Positions 1 to 8,199 of a stretch of 64,000 nt of DNA are shown piece by piece. The stretch's first letter is position 1; each line of letters opens with the position of its first letter. The notes under the pieces were generated by a model that worked only from the letters and a program-made list of their open reading frames with translations, searched no databases and was not told where the DNA came from. A program made the position numbers and the translations under genes. Source of the DNA: Gemmataceae bacterium (GTDB taxonomy: Bacteria > Planctomycetota > Planctomycetia > Gemmatales > Gemmataceae); NCBI GenBank assembly GCA_019748295.1, contig JAIEPT010000024.1:1-64000 (forward strand). The letters are read 5' to 3'.

Positions 1-73
1 GAAACCGCCGGATACGATGAGTACGTCCGGTGGTGTGGGAGGACGGGGGAAGTAATTCCCCCTCCTACCCGAT
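1..73 (+). ncRNA. 3' end of a group II intron (domains V and VI)
   Basis: Bases 4-34 fold into a domain V hairpin: nine pairs (4-12 with 26-34), a two-base bulge (CG, 24-25), three more pairs and a GATGA loop. The catalytic triad position reads CGC with a G-U wobble, which is the form known for bacterial class C introns. Bases 37-70 form domain VI, with a seven-pair stem capped by GTAA (45-62) and a bulged adenosine at 67, seven bases before an AT end at 72-73. That spacing fits a branch-point A and the usual AY intron terminus. The rest of the intron and any reverse transcriptase lie left of the window. Confidence 0.8.
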
Positions 74-168
74 TCCAGCACGATGATGGCCTCGACGGAG
101 AACGCGTCCCTTCGAGGCAGAACGGCACTCGTCGCCCGGAAACTCCCGGCTCGCCCGAACATCGCCTT

Positions 169-313
169 AGGCGAACGGCAGGAGATAGTCTCCCTCTCCC
201 ACCGGGAGAGGGCTGGGGTGAGGGCGCCCTTTTCTCCCGCAGCACCACGTCGCACGCCCTTACCACCGGCCCCTTTCCCGAAGAGAGGGGAGACTTGCAG
301 TTGCCGCTCGCCT
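169..313. repeat. REP-like inverted repeat, family R1
   Basis: An imperfect inverted repeat with ends AGGCGAACGGCAGGAG and CTTGCAGTTGCCGCTCGCCT, containing the CTCTCCCnnnGGGAGAG and GGTGAGGG blocks that recur across the window. It abuts the end of proS. Bases 74-168, between the intron and this repeat, show nothing recognisable. Confidence 0.75.
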
Positions 314-1827
314 CAATACGACAGGGCGAAGACGACCCGTTGCTTCGACGGTTGGCCCGTCACCATGCATTTGCCCGGCTCAGCGGGAAGGTGCGATGGG
401 ATGCAGCGGATGGTGGCTGCGGTTTCGTTTTTGATGCGGTCTTCGGTTTCGCGCGTGCCGTCCCAGTGAGCGAGGAAGAATCCGCCGGGGGAATCGATCT
501 GGGCTTTGAAGTCGTCGTAGCTGTCCACCGTCTTCAGGTTCGCATCGCGGAACGACCGGGCCTTTTCCATAAGGCCGGTCTGCATCTCCTTGAGGATCGC
601 CGCGATTCGCTCCGGGGCGCTGGCGAGCGGCACGCCCATGATCTTTCCTTCCTTGCCGGGGACATCGCGGCGAGCAAGCACGCAGGCGTTTTGAGCCAAA
701 TCCTTGGGGCCCAATTCGACGCGAATGGGAACGCCCTTCACTTCCCATTCGTTGAACTTGTAGCCCGGTTGGTACTGCTCGCGATCGTCCACCTTCACGC
801 TGATCGGCTCATAGTGCAGCCAAGGATCGGGGGCGATGCCGCGAATGCCGGCGGCGAGCTTGTGGCACGCTTCAATGACGGCGGTCTTTTCTTCTTCCTT
901 GCGATAGATCGGGACGATCGCGACATGGATCGGCGCGAGACGCGGCGGCAGCACAAGCCCCTGATCGTCGCTGTGCGTCATGATCAGGCCGCCGATGAGA
1001 CGCGTGGAAACGCCCCAACTCGTGGCCCATGCATGTTCGAGCTTCCCCTCGCGGCTCTGGAAGGTGACGTCGAACGCTTTCGCGAAGTTTTGACCCAGGA
1101 AATGGCTCGTCCCTGCCTGCAGCGCCTTCTTGTCCTGCATCATCGCTTCGATGCAGAGCGTGTAGATGGCTCCCGGAAACTTCTGGCCATCGCTCTTGGG
1201 GCCAGTCAGCACCGGCATCGCCATCCAATCCTCGGCGAAGGTGCGGTAGACCTCGAGAATCTTCTTCGCTTCTTCCTCCGCTTCCGCCTGGTTCGCGTGG
1301 GCCGTGTGGCCTTCTTGCCACAGAAACTCGGCCGTGCGGAGGAACAACCGCGTGCGCATTTCCCAGCGGACGACATTGGCCCACTGATTGATGAGGATCG
1401 GCAGATCGCGCCAGCTTTGGATCCAGTTGCGGTAGGTGTTCCAGATGATCGTTTCGGACGTGGGCCGAATGATCAGCTCTTCGCCCAGCTTGGCCGCGGG
1501 ATCGGGGATCAGCCCTTTGCCGTCGGGGCCCGCGATGAGTCGGCTGTGGGTGACGACCGCACATTCCTTGGCGAAGCCTTCGACATGCTCCGCTTCCTTC
1601 TCCAGGAATCGCTTCGGGATGAACAAGGGAAAGTACGCATTCACATGCCCCGTCGCCTTGAACATGCGATCGAGAGCCTGCTGCATCTTTTCCCAGATCG
1701 CGTAGCCATGCGGCTTGATGACCATGCAGCCGTGGACGTCGGAATTCTCGGCCAAGCCGGCGTTCTTGACGACATCCTGATACCACTTCGAGTAATCCGT
1801 CCCGCGAGGCGTGATCTTTTCGGCCAT
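313..1827 (-). CDS. proS: prolyl-tRNA synthetase, archaeal/eukaryotic-type
   Basis: Class II aminoacyl-tRNA synthetase charging tRNA-Pro in the cytoplasm. The 504-residue product begins [20 protein letters not shown], and has the motif RPTSETIIW near residue 121 and [16 protein letters not shown] in the catalytic core. An anticodon-binding domain and a C-terminal zinc-type extension follow. This is the short form without the YbaK editing insertion that is typical of E. coli ProS. I chose the ATG at 1827 because AAGGAAGC lies about 8 bases upstream; an in-frame start 10 codons earlier lacks such a site. The gene stands alone between repeats. Confidence 0.93.
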   Translation of the reverse strand: MAEKITPRGTDYSKWYQDVVKNAGLAENSDVHGCMVIKPHGYAIWEKMQQALDRMFKATGHVNAYFPLFIPKRFLEKEAEHVEGFAKECAVVTHSRLIAGPDGKGLIPDPAAKLGEELIIRPTSETIIWNTYRNWIQSWRDLPILINQWANVVRWEMRTRLFLRTAEFLWQEGHTAHANQAEAEEEAKKILEVYRTFAEDWMAMPVLTGPKSDGQKFPGAIYTLCIEAMMQDKKALQAGTSHFLGQNFAKAFDVTFQSREGKLEHAWATSWGVSTRLIGGLIMTHSDDQGLVLPPRLAPIHVAIVPIYRKEEEKTAVIEACHKLAAGIRGIAPDPWLHYEPISVKVDDREQYQPGYKFNEWEVKGVPIRVELGPKDLAQNACVLARRDVPGKEGKIMGVPLASAPERIAAILKEMQTGLMEKARSFRDANLKTVDSYDDFKAQIDSPGGFFLAHWDGTRETEDRIKNETAATIRCIPSHLPAEPGKCMVTGQPSKQRVVFALSY

Positions 1828-1918
1828 GGCCGGTGCTTCCTTGGGTGGTGAAACCAATGCGGCTTTTCTACGGGGTTGCCGCGTCTTTTCGAACTACAGA
1901 GAGCACAGGAGATGCAGT

Positions 1919-2028
1919 TCAAAGCCCAGGGGCGAGCGCAGCGAACTCCTGGGTTCCAGACGGAAATCGTTTCGCGCAACCGGCGCTCTGAACCCAGGAG
2001 TTCGCTGCGCTCGCCCCTGGGCTTTGAG
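1919..2028. repeat. inverted-repeat element, family R4 (copy 1)
   Basis: The arms read AAAGCCCAGGGGCGAGCGCA and, in reverse, its complement, flanking a short unrelated centre. About 40 bases pair on each side. A second, more diverged copy sits at 31383-31491. It lies in the gap upstream of proS and of the riboswitch. No coding sequence is associated. Confidence 0.75.
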
Positions 2029-2235
2029 TCTGACGTTCACATGTTTCCATCCGTTAGCGCCTCGCCTCTCCCGCACCACCCGTTCTCGTGCATGAACGTG
2101 TTCTTCGGGAAAAACTCAAGCAAAGAGCCGGTTTTGCCGACCATGCCGATTTTTCGTGCTAAGGTTTTGTCGTTGACGGCCAACGCTCCCGTCCGGAGCG
2201 GCAGCCGGCGACATTTACGGAACGGTATCCGCGAT

Positions 2236-2311
2236 ACGGCAAACCCGTCGTGAGGCGGGGACGCAAAGCCATGGGCCTCGATCGGTGGATCGAGGTTGCC
2301 AGGTTGCCTAT
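2236..2311 (+). ncRNA. cyclic-di-GMP-I (GEMM-I) riboswitch aptamer
   Basis: All the conserved parts of the GEMM-I aptamer are present: GGCAAACC (2238-2245), a P2 stem 2244-2249/2254-2259 with a GTGA tetraloop, the invariant GGACGCAAAGCC (2259-2270), a P3 stem CCTCGATC/GATCGAGG (2276-2283/2288-2295), then TTGCCAGGTTGCC (2296-2308), whose end pairs with GGCAA to close P1. It binds the second messenger c-di-GMP and should control the HtrA-like gene 30 bases downstream. Nothing else is recognisable in 2029-2235. Confidence 0.95.
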
Positions 2312-2327
2312 GGCCTTCCCTAAGGCC
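2312..2327 (+). promoter_or_regulatory. hairpin between the riboswitch and the ribosome binding site
   Basis: GGCCTT and AAGGCC pair around a CCCT loop. The hairpin sits directly between the c-di-GMP aptamer and the GAAAGGA ribosome binding site (2328-2334). It has no T-run, so it is more likely part of a translational expression platform than a terminator. That role is inferred. Confidence 0.5.
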
Positions 2328-2341
2328 GAAAGGATCGAACG

Positions 2342-3403
2342 ATGAAGCTCCTCCCGTCCCGGGGCGGCGTCGCCCTGCTCGTCTGCACATGGTTTGTCGC
2401 TGCCGCCCAGGCCCAGACCGAAACCAAGGCCTACGCCCGCCGCAGCCCCGTCGTCGAAGCCGTCCAAAAAGTCAAAGCAAGCATCGTCTGCATCAAGGTG
2501 ACCCGCTCCTCCGGAGCCAAGGAAACCGCCGGCACCGGCGTCATCGTCGATGAACGCGGCATCCTGATCACCAATCGCCACGTCGTCGGCAACAACCGCA
2601 ACGTCGTCGTCCGCCTGCATGACGGCGCCGAACTCAACGGCGAAGTGACGGTCGCCGAGACTCGCTTCGACCTGGCCATTGTGCGAATCGTCACGGAAAA
2701 GAAACTCCAAGCCCTCGAACTCGCTCCGGTCGCGGACCTCATGGTGGGCGAATCGGTCATCGCCGTCGGCCATCCTTACGGCTACGTCAACACGGTCTCG
2801 ACCGGCATCGTCAGCGCCCTGGGTCGCGAAATCACGCTCCCCTCCGGCGACGTGCTCAACGGGCTGATCCAAACCGACGCCAGCATCAACCCGGGCAACT
2901 CGGGCGGCCCGCTGCTCAACATCAACGGCGAACTGATCGGCATTAATGTCGCCCTCCGCGAAGGCGCCCAGGGCATCGCGTTCGCCATCAACGCCGGCAT
3001 GGTGAAGCATGTCCTCGGCAAGCACATGAGCGCGGTGAAGGTGGCCGGCGTGAGTCATGGCCTGAAAGTGTCCGAAAAGATCCTCGGCGAAACCGGCGAC
3101 CGCCAGCGCGTCGTGGTAGCCGAGACGCAAGGCGCCGACCTCAAGAGCGGTGACGAAATTCTGATGGTCGGCAGCCGGCAAGTGGGCAACTCGTTCGACA
3201 TGGAACGGGCTTTGTGGGACAAGCGGGCTGGCGAAACGGTCGAATTGAAGGTGCTCCGCGCGGGCCAGATCATGACCGTCGGTCTGACTCTGGAGCGTGG
3301 TCAAGGAGGGGCCGGGACGTTCGCTGAAGCGGCTCCGCCGACCGGAAACGGCACGGCATCGCCGGCAGCGAGCTACGTGAGCGTGCCGAGCAGCCGCCGC
3401 TAA
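2342..3403 (+). CDS. secreted HtrA/DegP-like trypsin-type serine protease
   Basis: A 353-residue S1C (HtrA) family protease. An N-terminal signal peptide ends near AQAQ (residues 22-25). The catalytic triad is visible: His80 in NRHVV, Asp110 in RFDLAIV and Ser187 in NPGNSGGP. A C-terminal region of about 90 residues (from about 240) resembles a single PDZ-type domain, and the last 35 residues are low-complexity Gly/Ala/Pro. It is probably periplasmic and acts in protein quality control or processing. The start follows GAAAGGA at a good distance. A c-di-GMP riboswitch precedes the gene, linking its expression to the lifestyle-controlling messenger. A strong terminator follows. Confidence 0.92.
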   Translation: MKLLPSRGGVALLVCTWFVAAAQAQTETKAYARRSPVVEAVQKVKASIVCIKVTRSSGAKETAGTGVIVDERGILITNRHVVGNNRNVVVRLHDGAELNGEVTVAETRFDLAIVRIVTEKKLQALELAPVADLMVGESVIAVGHPYGYVNTVSTGIVSALGREITLPSGDVLNGLIQTDASINPGNSGGPLLNINGELIGINVALREGAQGIAFAINAGMVKHVLGKHMSAVKVAGVSHGLKVSEKILGETGDRQRVVVAETQGADLKSGDEILMVGSRQVGNSFDMERALWDKRAGETVELKVLRAGQIMTVGLTLERGQGGAGTFAEAAPPTGNGTASPAASYVSVPSSRR

Positions 3404-3434
3404 GGCGTTGCTCGACGCGACAAGGAAGAGGCAG

Positions 3435-3464
3435 AGCCCATGGGCCGGAACCCATGGGCTTTTT
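3435..3464 (+). terminator. rho-independent terminator of the HtrA-like gene
   Basis: AGCCCATGGG (3435-3444) pairs perfectly with CCCATGGGCT (3451-3460) around CCGGAA and is followed by TTTT. It lies 31 bases past the stop codon. Confidence 0.85.
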
Positions 3465-3481
3465 CCAATTTCCGGCTCCCG

Positions 3482-3571
3482 GTTAGCCGCGACGCGCAGC
3501 GGAGCGCGGACATGGAACTAGGCGACGGCATGGCGCGCTGTCCGCGTTCCGCTGCGCGTCGCGGGCTAACC
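3482..3571. repeat. inverted-repeat element, family R2 (copy 1)
   Basis: A roughly 90-base palindromic element with arms GTTAGCCGCGACGCGCAGCG and the matching complement, and a variable centre around CATGGAACT. Other copies are at 22297-22385 and 59013-59100. All three lie between genes. Confidence 0.85.
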
Positions 3572-3604
3572 ACTAGCGTTAACTCGCGATTCTTTTGCGT
3601 ACAG

Positions 3605-3633
3605 TGAAGGGAGCCAGAACCCGTTCCTATAAT
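3605..3633 (+). promoter_or_regulatory. candidate sigma-70-type promoter of the class V aminotransferase
   Basis: A perfect TATAAT is at 3628-3633, 45 bases before the ATG at 3678. The -35 region (TGAAGG, 3605-3610, 17-base spacing) is a poor match, so only the -10 box is convincing. Confidence 0.4.
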
Positions 3634-3677
3634 GACATCGTGAATCTTTTCCCAAAGTCCCCGCAAGGACCGGTTCC

Positions 3678-4817
3678 ATGAAATTTCGCTTGATGACGCC
3701 CGGACCGACCCCCGTACCCGAGGAGACGCTGCTCGAACTCGCCAAGCCGATGGTCTACCACCGCACGGCTGAGTTCCGCGAACTGCTCGGCGAAGTGATT
3801 GCCGACATGCGGAAGGTGTACATGACGGAATCGAACGTCGTGTTGCCGCTTACTGCATCGGGGACCGGGGCGCTTGAAGCGTCGCTCGTGAACTCGGTTC
3901 CCGCCGGCAAGAAGGCGATTTGCTGCGTGGCCGGCAAGTTCGGCGAGCGCTGGACGAACATCGCCAAGGCATACGGCATCGAGCCGATCGTCATCAGCGT
4001 GCCGTGGGGTCAGGCGGTTCAGCCGGAACAGATCGAGAAGGCCCTGAAGGATCACCCCGATGCCGTCGCTGTCTGCACGACGCTGAGCGAAACCTCGACC
4101 GGCATTGGCCATGACATCCAGGCCTTCGGCAAGATCGTGGCGGCAACGCCGGCGATCCTGCTCGTCGATGCGGTCAGCGGACTGGGCGCCATGGAGTTCC
4201 GCCAGGACGCATGGCAGGTCGATATCTGCGCGACCGGTTCGCAGAAAGCGTTGATGATGCCGCCGGGCCTGGCGTTCGTGTCGGTGAGCCCGAAAGGGTG
4301 GAAGACGATCGAAGCGAACCCGAATCCGCGGACGTTCTACTTCGACCTCAAAAAAGCTCGCAAGAGCATCGAAGGAAACGACACGCCGTTCACGCCTGCC
4401 CACACGCTCATCAAGGCGATGCGGCTCAGCCTGAAGCGGATCGTCGGCGAGGGGATGGAGAACATCTTCACCCGCCAGGACAAATACGCTCGCGCCGCCC
4501 GCGCTGGCTTCCAGGCATTGGGCCTCGAGATTTTCCCGACCCAACCGAACACGGCCCTGACCGTCGTGAAGTCGCCGAACGGCGTGGACAGCACGCAGGT
4601 GTTGTCGAAACTGGAAAAGAAGTATGGCCTGAAGCTCGCGAACGGGCAGGACGCGCTGAAAGGCAAGATCCTTCGCATGACCCACATGGGCTACATCGAT
4701 CAGTTCGACATCCTCGCCGGCATCGCGGGGACGGAACTGGTGTTGGCCGAGATGGGCGTGAAGGCGGAAGTCGGCGCCGGCGTCGCCGCGGCACAGCGAG
4801 TGTTCGCGGGGAAGTAG
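3678..4817 (+). CDS. class V aminotransferase, serine-glyoxylate/alanine-glyoxylate type
   Basis: A PLP-dependent aminotransferase of 379 residues in the class V family, which includes serine-pyruvate, serine-glyoxylate and alanine-glyoxylate aminotransferases. The N-terminus MKFRLMTPGPTPVPEE is characteristic of that group. The Schiff-base lysine is K190 in ATGSQKALMMPPG, and DAVSGLG at 164-170 supplies the cofactor-binding aspartate. It probably moves amino groups between serine or alanine and glyoxylate in the cytoplasm. AAGGA lies about 8 bases before the ATG. The exact substrate cannot be read from the sequence. Confidence 0.9.
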   Translation: MKFRLMTPGPTPVPEETLLELAKPMVYHRTAEFRELLGEVIADMRKVYMTESNVVLPLTASGTGALEASLVNSVPAGKKAICCVAGKFGERWTNIAKAYGIEPIVISVPWGQAVQPEQIEKALKDHPDAVAVCTTLSETSTGIGHDIQAFGKIVAATPAILLVDAVSGLGAMEFRQDAWQVDICATGSQKALMMPPGLAFVSVSPKGWKTIEANPNPRTFYFDLKKARKSIEGNDTPFTPAHTLIKAMRLSLKRIVGEGMENIFTRQDKYARAARAGFQALGLEIFPTQPNTALTVVKSPNGVDSTQVLSKLEKKYGLKLANGQDALKGKILRMTHMGYIDQFDILAGIAGTELVLAEMGVKAEVGAGVAAAQRVFAGK

Positions 4818-4853
4818 TTGAGATCCTAAAGGTCCGCATCATCGCGCGTCCAG

Positions 4854-4882
4854 GTCTCCTCCCCGGAGACATGGACGCTTTT
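4854..4882 (+). terminator. possible terminator after the aminotransferase gene
   Basis: GTCTCC (4854-4859) pairs with GGAGAC (4865-4870), and a loose T-rich tract (CTTTTGTTTTTT) follows after about 7 bases. The gap between stem and T-run makes it weaker than usual. The rest of the gap to 5076 shows nothing further. Confidence 0.4.
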
Positions 4883-5076
4883 GTTTTTTCCAAGGGCCGA
4901 CTTTTTTCCGTGACCCCTTTTCCTTGCGGCTTTCGCGGGTTCAGCTGCTCGCACCACGAACTTTTCGCCAAGTAACGTCCCCTTCGGCTACGCCGCGGTT
5001 GGCCTCTCATGGCTTTCTCCTTCGGCGATGACGATAATCGAGCGAAACAATCCGCCTTGGCACGAAGGAAAGAACA

Positions 5077-5984
5077 ATGACTTATTATCAGCTCGCCATG
5101 GCCGCCCTCAGCTTTTTGGCATGGTCCGCGGCCATCGCATCTGCACAGCCCGCAGCTGGTAAGGCGCTCGCCGAGCCGCCCAAGGGGTTCGACGTCGTCC
5201 GCGAAGGATCAGCTCGCGGCAAGATGGAAACGGTCGAATACGATTCGAAGACCGTCGAGATGCGACGCAAGGCGAAGGTGTACACGCCGCCGGGGTACGA
5301 CAAGAACGCGAAGTATCCCGTCCTCTATCTGCTGCACGGCACGGCATCGGCGGCGACGACAACGAATGGGCTCGCGGCGGGGCGCCGAACGTCATCCTCG
5401 ACAATCTCTACACCGACAAGAAGGCGACGCCGATGATCGTCGTGATGCCGAACGGCCGCGCGTCGAAGACGCTCACGGCCCGAGATCCGATCCCCAAACA
5501 ATGGCCGGCGTTTGCGCTCTTCGAAAAGGACCTGCTCCACGATCTGATCCCGTTCATTGACAAAACGTACCCCGCCCAAACGGATCGCGAATCGCGTGCG
5601 ATCGCGGGGCTTTCGATGGGAGGCGGGCAGTCGCTGAACTTCGGCCTGGGAAACCTCGATACCTTCGCCTGGGTCGGCGGGTTCTCATCCGCTCCCAACA
5701 CGCGTTCGCCTGCGGCCCTGATCAAAGATCACGCGGAGGCCGCCAAAAAGCTACGACTGCTTTACGTTGCGTGTGGCGACAAAGACGGGCTGTTCAAGAT
5801 CAGCCAGGGCGTGCATGCGATGCTCGATGAGAAGAAAATCCCGCACCTCTATCACGTGATTCCCGGCGGCGGCCATGACTTTCGTGTGTGGAGAAGCGAC
5901 TTGTGGCGATTCGCCCAACTCGTCTTCCGCGATCGCGAGCCGGACGTTTCGTCCGAGAAGGGCGCGGGCACCCCATCTCCGTGA
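5077..5984 (+). pseudogene. secreted esterase (esterase D/feruloyl-esterase-like), frameshifted by a 5-bp duplication
   Basis: The gene encodes an alpha/beta-hydrolase of the PF00756 putative esterase family. The first part (5077 onward) has a signal peptide and reads YPVLYLLHG. The continuing homology GIGGDDNEWARGG lies in another frame and runs to 5984. The break is a tandem duplication of ACGGC (5336-5340 and 5341-5345); removing one copy restores LLHGIGGDDNEW. The catalytic residues are intact downstream: Ser in GLSMGGGQS, Asp in GDKDG and His in GGGHDFRVW. AAGGAAAG precedes the start. Members act on carbohydrate esters outside the cytoplasm. It is a recent pseudogene, a phase-variable site or a sequencing error. 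Confidence 0.85.
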
Positions 5985-6038
5985 CGCTCCCACGACTTGC
6001 CGTGTCGACGACCACAATGCGGCAAAGGGGAGCAGAAC

Positions 6039-7583
6039 CTATTCTTCGCGTTTGGCGAGGTCGCTGTTGGCGGGGCCGATGACGACGCGGCCATGTTTGT
6101 CGAAGCGGGAACCGTGGCAGGGGCAGTCGAAGGTTTTCTCGGTCACGTTCCAGTGGACGATGCAGCCCATGTGCGGGCAGGTTGCGGTGCACTCGGTGAG
6201 GGATCCTTTTTCGTCGCGGTAGAGCGTCACTTTGCCCAGGCCGCGACGCATCACGGCGCCTTGGCCGGGCTTCAAATCGTCCGGCGAGGAGATGTCGCCG
6301 CTCGTGACCCAGTCCTTGTATTGCCAGGCGACATTGAGGTTTTCGTAAGCAAATTCACCGACCGCCTTCACTTTCTTGCGAGAGGGATCATAAAGGGCGG
6401 CCCACGGGCTTTCGCGTTTTGCGATCAGATCGCTGATCAGCATGCCGGCGATCGTGCCGTGGGTCATGCCCATGCCGCTGTCGCCGGTCGCGACGTACAC
6501 GTTTTCGTCGTCGCCCGGATTACGGCCGATGAAGGCGAGCCCGTCGATCGATTCCATCACTTGGCCTGACCACTGGAAGCGGACGGCCCCTGCCATCGTG
6601 AAGCGTTTCTTGGTCCACTCGAGCAAACGCCCAAACCGCTCCTGGGTGTCGGTCGCCTGTCCTGTCTTGTGGTCTTCGCCGCCGACGACGAGCACCTCGG
6701 TGGCTGCATCAACGTCTGGGGCCACTCGGACATAGTGGTAGGCGTTGGCGTCTTCGCTGTAGCCGGTGTCCCAGTAGAGCGCGTGCGGGACGGAGCCTTT
6801 GGGAATCGCCACGCCGATCGCGTAAGTAGCGTAGGGCGCCTGCTTGGTGTGGATGGCGAGCATGTCGTTGATGGGCGTGTTCGTCGCCACGACGACGTGA
6901 TCGCAAACAACGGAAAACCCACCTTTCACTTCGACCTTGGCCGGCGCGCCCCCCTTGATGCTTTGCGCGTGAGAGCCGCTGTAGATTCGGCATCCTTGGC
7001 CGAGCAGGGATCTTGCCAGGCCGGACAAATACTTGAGCGGGTGGAACTGGCCCTGTCGCGGGAAACGCAGGCAGGGGCCCGTGTCGAAGGAAGCGACCGG
7101 CGCTCGCCGAATCATCTCCACGTCCTTGAGGCCGGCGCGATGGGCGGCTTCCATTTCGCGTTGCAGCAGTTCTTGATTGTGCTTCTCGGACGGAAAGAGA
7201 TAGCCGTCGAGCCGTTCGAAGTCGCAGTCGATTGCCTGGTCCCTGACGATCGACTCGATGCGGTCGATGGCGGCGCCATGGCTTTCGGCCGCCAGCTTCG
7301 AGCCTTCCTGTCCGTGCAGGCGTTCCATTTCGAAGAAGCGATCGTCGATGGCGTTCGACAGATGCGCGGTGGTTCGTTGCGTCTGCCCGCCGCCGATGGG
7401 GCCGTCATCGAGGACGATGACGGCGTATCCCAATTTCATGAGGTGGTAGGCGGTCGAGAGGCCCGCGATGCCGGCGCCGACGACGCAAACATCAGCCCGC
7501 TGATTCTCTTTCAGCGGGCCGTAGGTGGGGCGCTTTTCGGTCGCCATCCAGAGAGACGTAGTTTGCTCGGCAGGCGTTTTCAT
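6039..7583 (-). CDS. FAD-dependent oxidoreductase with C-terminal Rieske domain
   Basis: A 514-residue fusion. The N-terminal DAO-type FAD domain carries the dinucleotide-binding motif VVGAGIAGLSTAYHL (about residues 33-47), and a second FAD contact VYVATGDSGMGMTHG lies near residue 360. The last 100 residues form a Rieske [2Fe-2S] domain with CPHMGC and CPCHGSRFD. Related proteins oxidise amines or small organic acids, but the substrate is unknown here. I chose the ATG at 7583 with GAGGT upstream; the longer open frame to 7721 overlaps the small upstream gene. It is the last gene of a three-gene minus-strand operon with 7594-7773 and 7770-8081. Confidence 0.9.
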   Translation of the reverse strand: MKTPAEQTTSLWMATEKRPTYGPLKENQRADVCVVGAGIAGLSTAYHLMKLGYAVIVLDDGPIGGGQTQRTTAHLSNAIDDRFFEMERLHGQEGSKLAAESHGAAIDRIESIVRDQAIDCDFERLDGYLFPSEKHNQELLQREMEAAHRAGLKDVEMIRRAPVASFDTGPCLRFPRQGQFHPLKYLSGLARSLLGQGCRIYSGSHAQSIKGGAPAKVEVKGGFSVVCDHVVVATNTPINDMLAIHTKQAPYATYAIGVAIPKGSVPHALYWDTGYSEDANAYHYVRVAPDVDAATEVLVVGGEDHKTGQATDTQERFGRLLEWTKKRFTMAGAVRFQWSGQVMESIDGLAFIGRNPGDDENVYVATGDSGMGMTHGTIAGMLISDLIAKRESPWAALYDPSRKKVKAVGEFAYENLNVAWQYKDWVTSGDISSPDDLKPGQGAVMRRGLGKVTLYRDEKGSLTECTATCPHMGCIVHWNVTEKTFDCPCHGSRFDKHGRVVIGPANSDLAKREE

Positions 7584-7593
7584 CGGAAGAACC

Positions 7594-7773
7594 TCACTCG
7601 GGCTTGATGGCGACGCCCCACACGGCGGAGGGGACGGCTCCGATCCATTTCCGCTTAGGGAGCAGCAAGGGCCGGCGAGCCGAATAGACCCATGGCCCGC
7701 GGGGCGTCCGATCGGCGGCATCGCGGCGCGTCTTGCGGAAGGTGTTGGTGACGATTTCCTTGGGAGCGATCAT
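7594..7773 (-). CDS. small basic protein of unknown function
   Basis: A 59-residue product starting MIAPKEIVTNTFRKTRRDA, rich in Arg, Lys and Pro, with no membrane segment and no family I recognise. Its ATG overlaps the stop of the upstream DUF2892 gene by four bases (ATGA), and its stop is 10 bases before the oxidoreductase start, so all three are probably translationally coupled. GAGG lies 11 bases upstream. The case rests on position rather than on homology. Confidence 0.45.
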   Translation of the reverse strand: MIAPKEIVTNTFRKTRRDAADRTPRGPWVYSARRPLLLPKRKWIGAVPSAVWGVAIKPE

Positions 7774-8081
7774 GCTTGGGCAGCCTCTAAAGAATTTCTG
7801 GCGTTCGCGCGTCCGAAGCCTTCCATCATGCCGGGAGTGCGGTAATCGCCTCGCATCGACTTGAGGGCGTTTCGCTCGTCGTCGATTTCGCGAGCCGTGC
7901 GAAAACCCAGATGGCGAAAGATCGGCAGCGGCGGACACCAACCCTGTACGGCATGCTGGAGCAAGAATCCTGCCACCAGACCAGGAAGCGCGAAGAATCG
8001 TCGATCAACCGTGAAGCCGAGGAGGGATCCGATCAGCGATACGCTTGCCGCATTGGCTTCCAGCGTGCGTTCGACGTCCAC
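7770..8081 (-). CDS. DUF2892 (YgaP-like membrane domain) protein
   Basis: A 103-residue protein with the DUF2892 pattern: an NxxS-type helix near residues 11-25 (ASVSLIGSLLGFTV), a second hydrophobic helix (FFALPGLVAGFLLQHAV) and the motif GWCPPLPIFRHLGFRT. A soluble C-terminal tail follows. The family inserts in the inner membrane and often accompanies rhodanese or redox proteins. It heads the operon with the FAD/Rieske oxidoreductase. The start is a GTG with GGAAG upstream. A second DUF2892 gene is at 30967-31299. Confidence 0.8.
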   Translation of the reverse strand: MDVERTLEANAASVSLIGSLLGFTVDRRFFALPGLVAGFLLQHAVQGWCPPLPIFRHLGFRTAREIDDERNALKSMRGDYRTPGMMEGFGRANARNSLEAAQA

Positions 8082-8199
8082 TCTTTTCTTCCAATTCCTT
8101 CAGACATGCAGCCAACGTGCCGATCGAAGGAGATTTGGAACGGCTATTGCGATTGTCGAAAACCGCCCCGCCTTGGTTTCCAAAGGTTTGGAGGTTTTG

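Noticed and set aside
295-1851. A 518-codon open frame on the plus strand opposite proS
   Set aside because: It is an antisense shadow of proS in high-GC sequence; its translation is Arg/His/Ala-rich with no domain, while the minus strand encodes a clear prolyl-tRNA synthetase.
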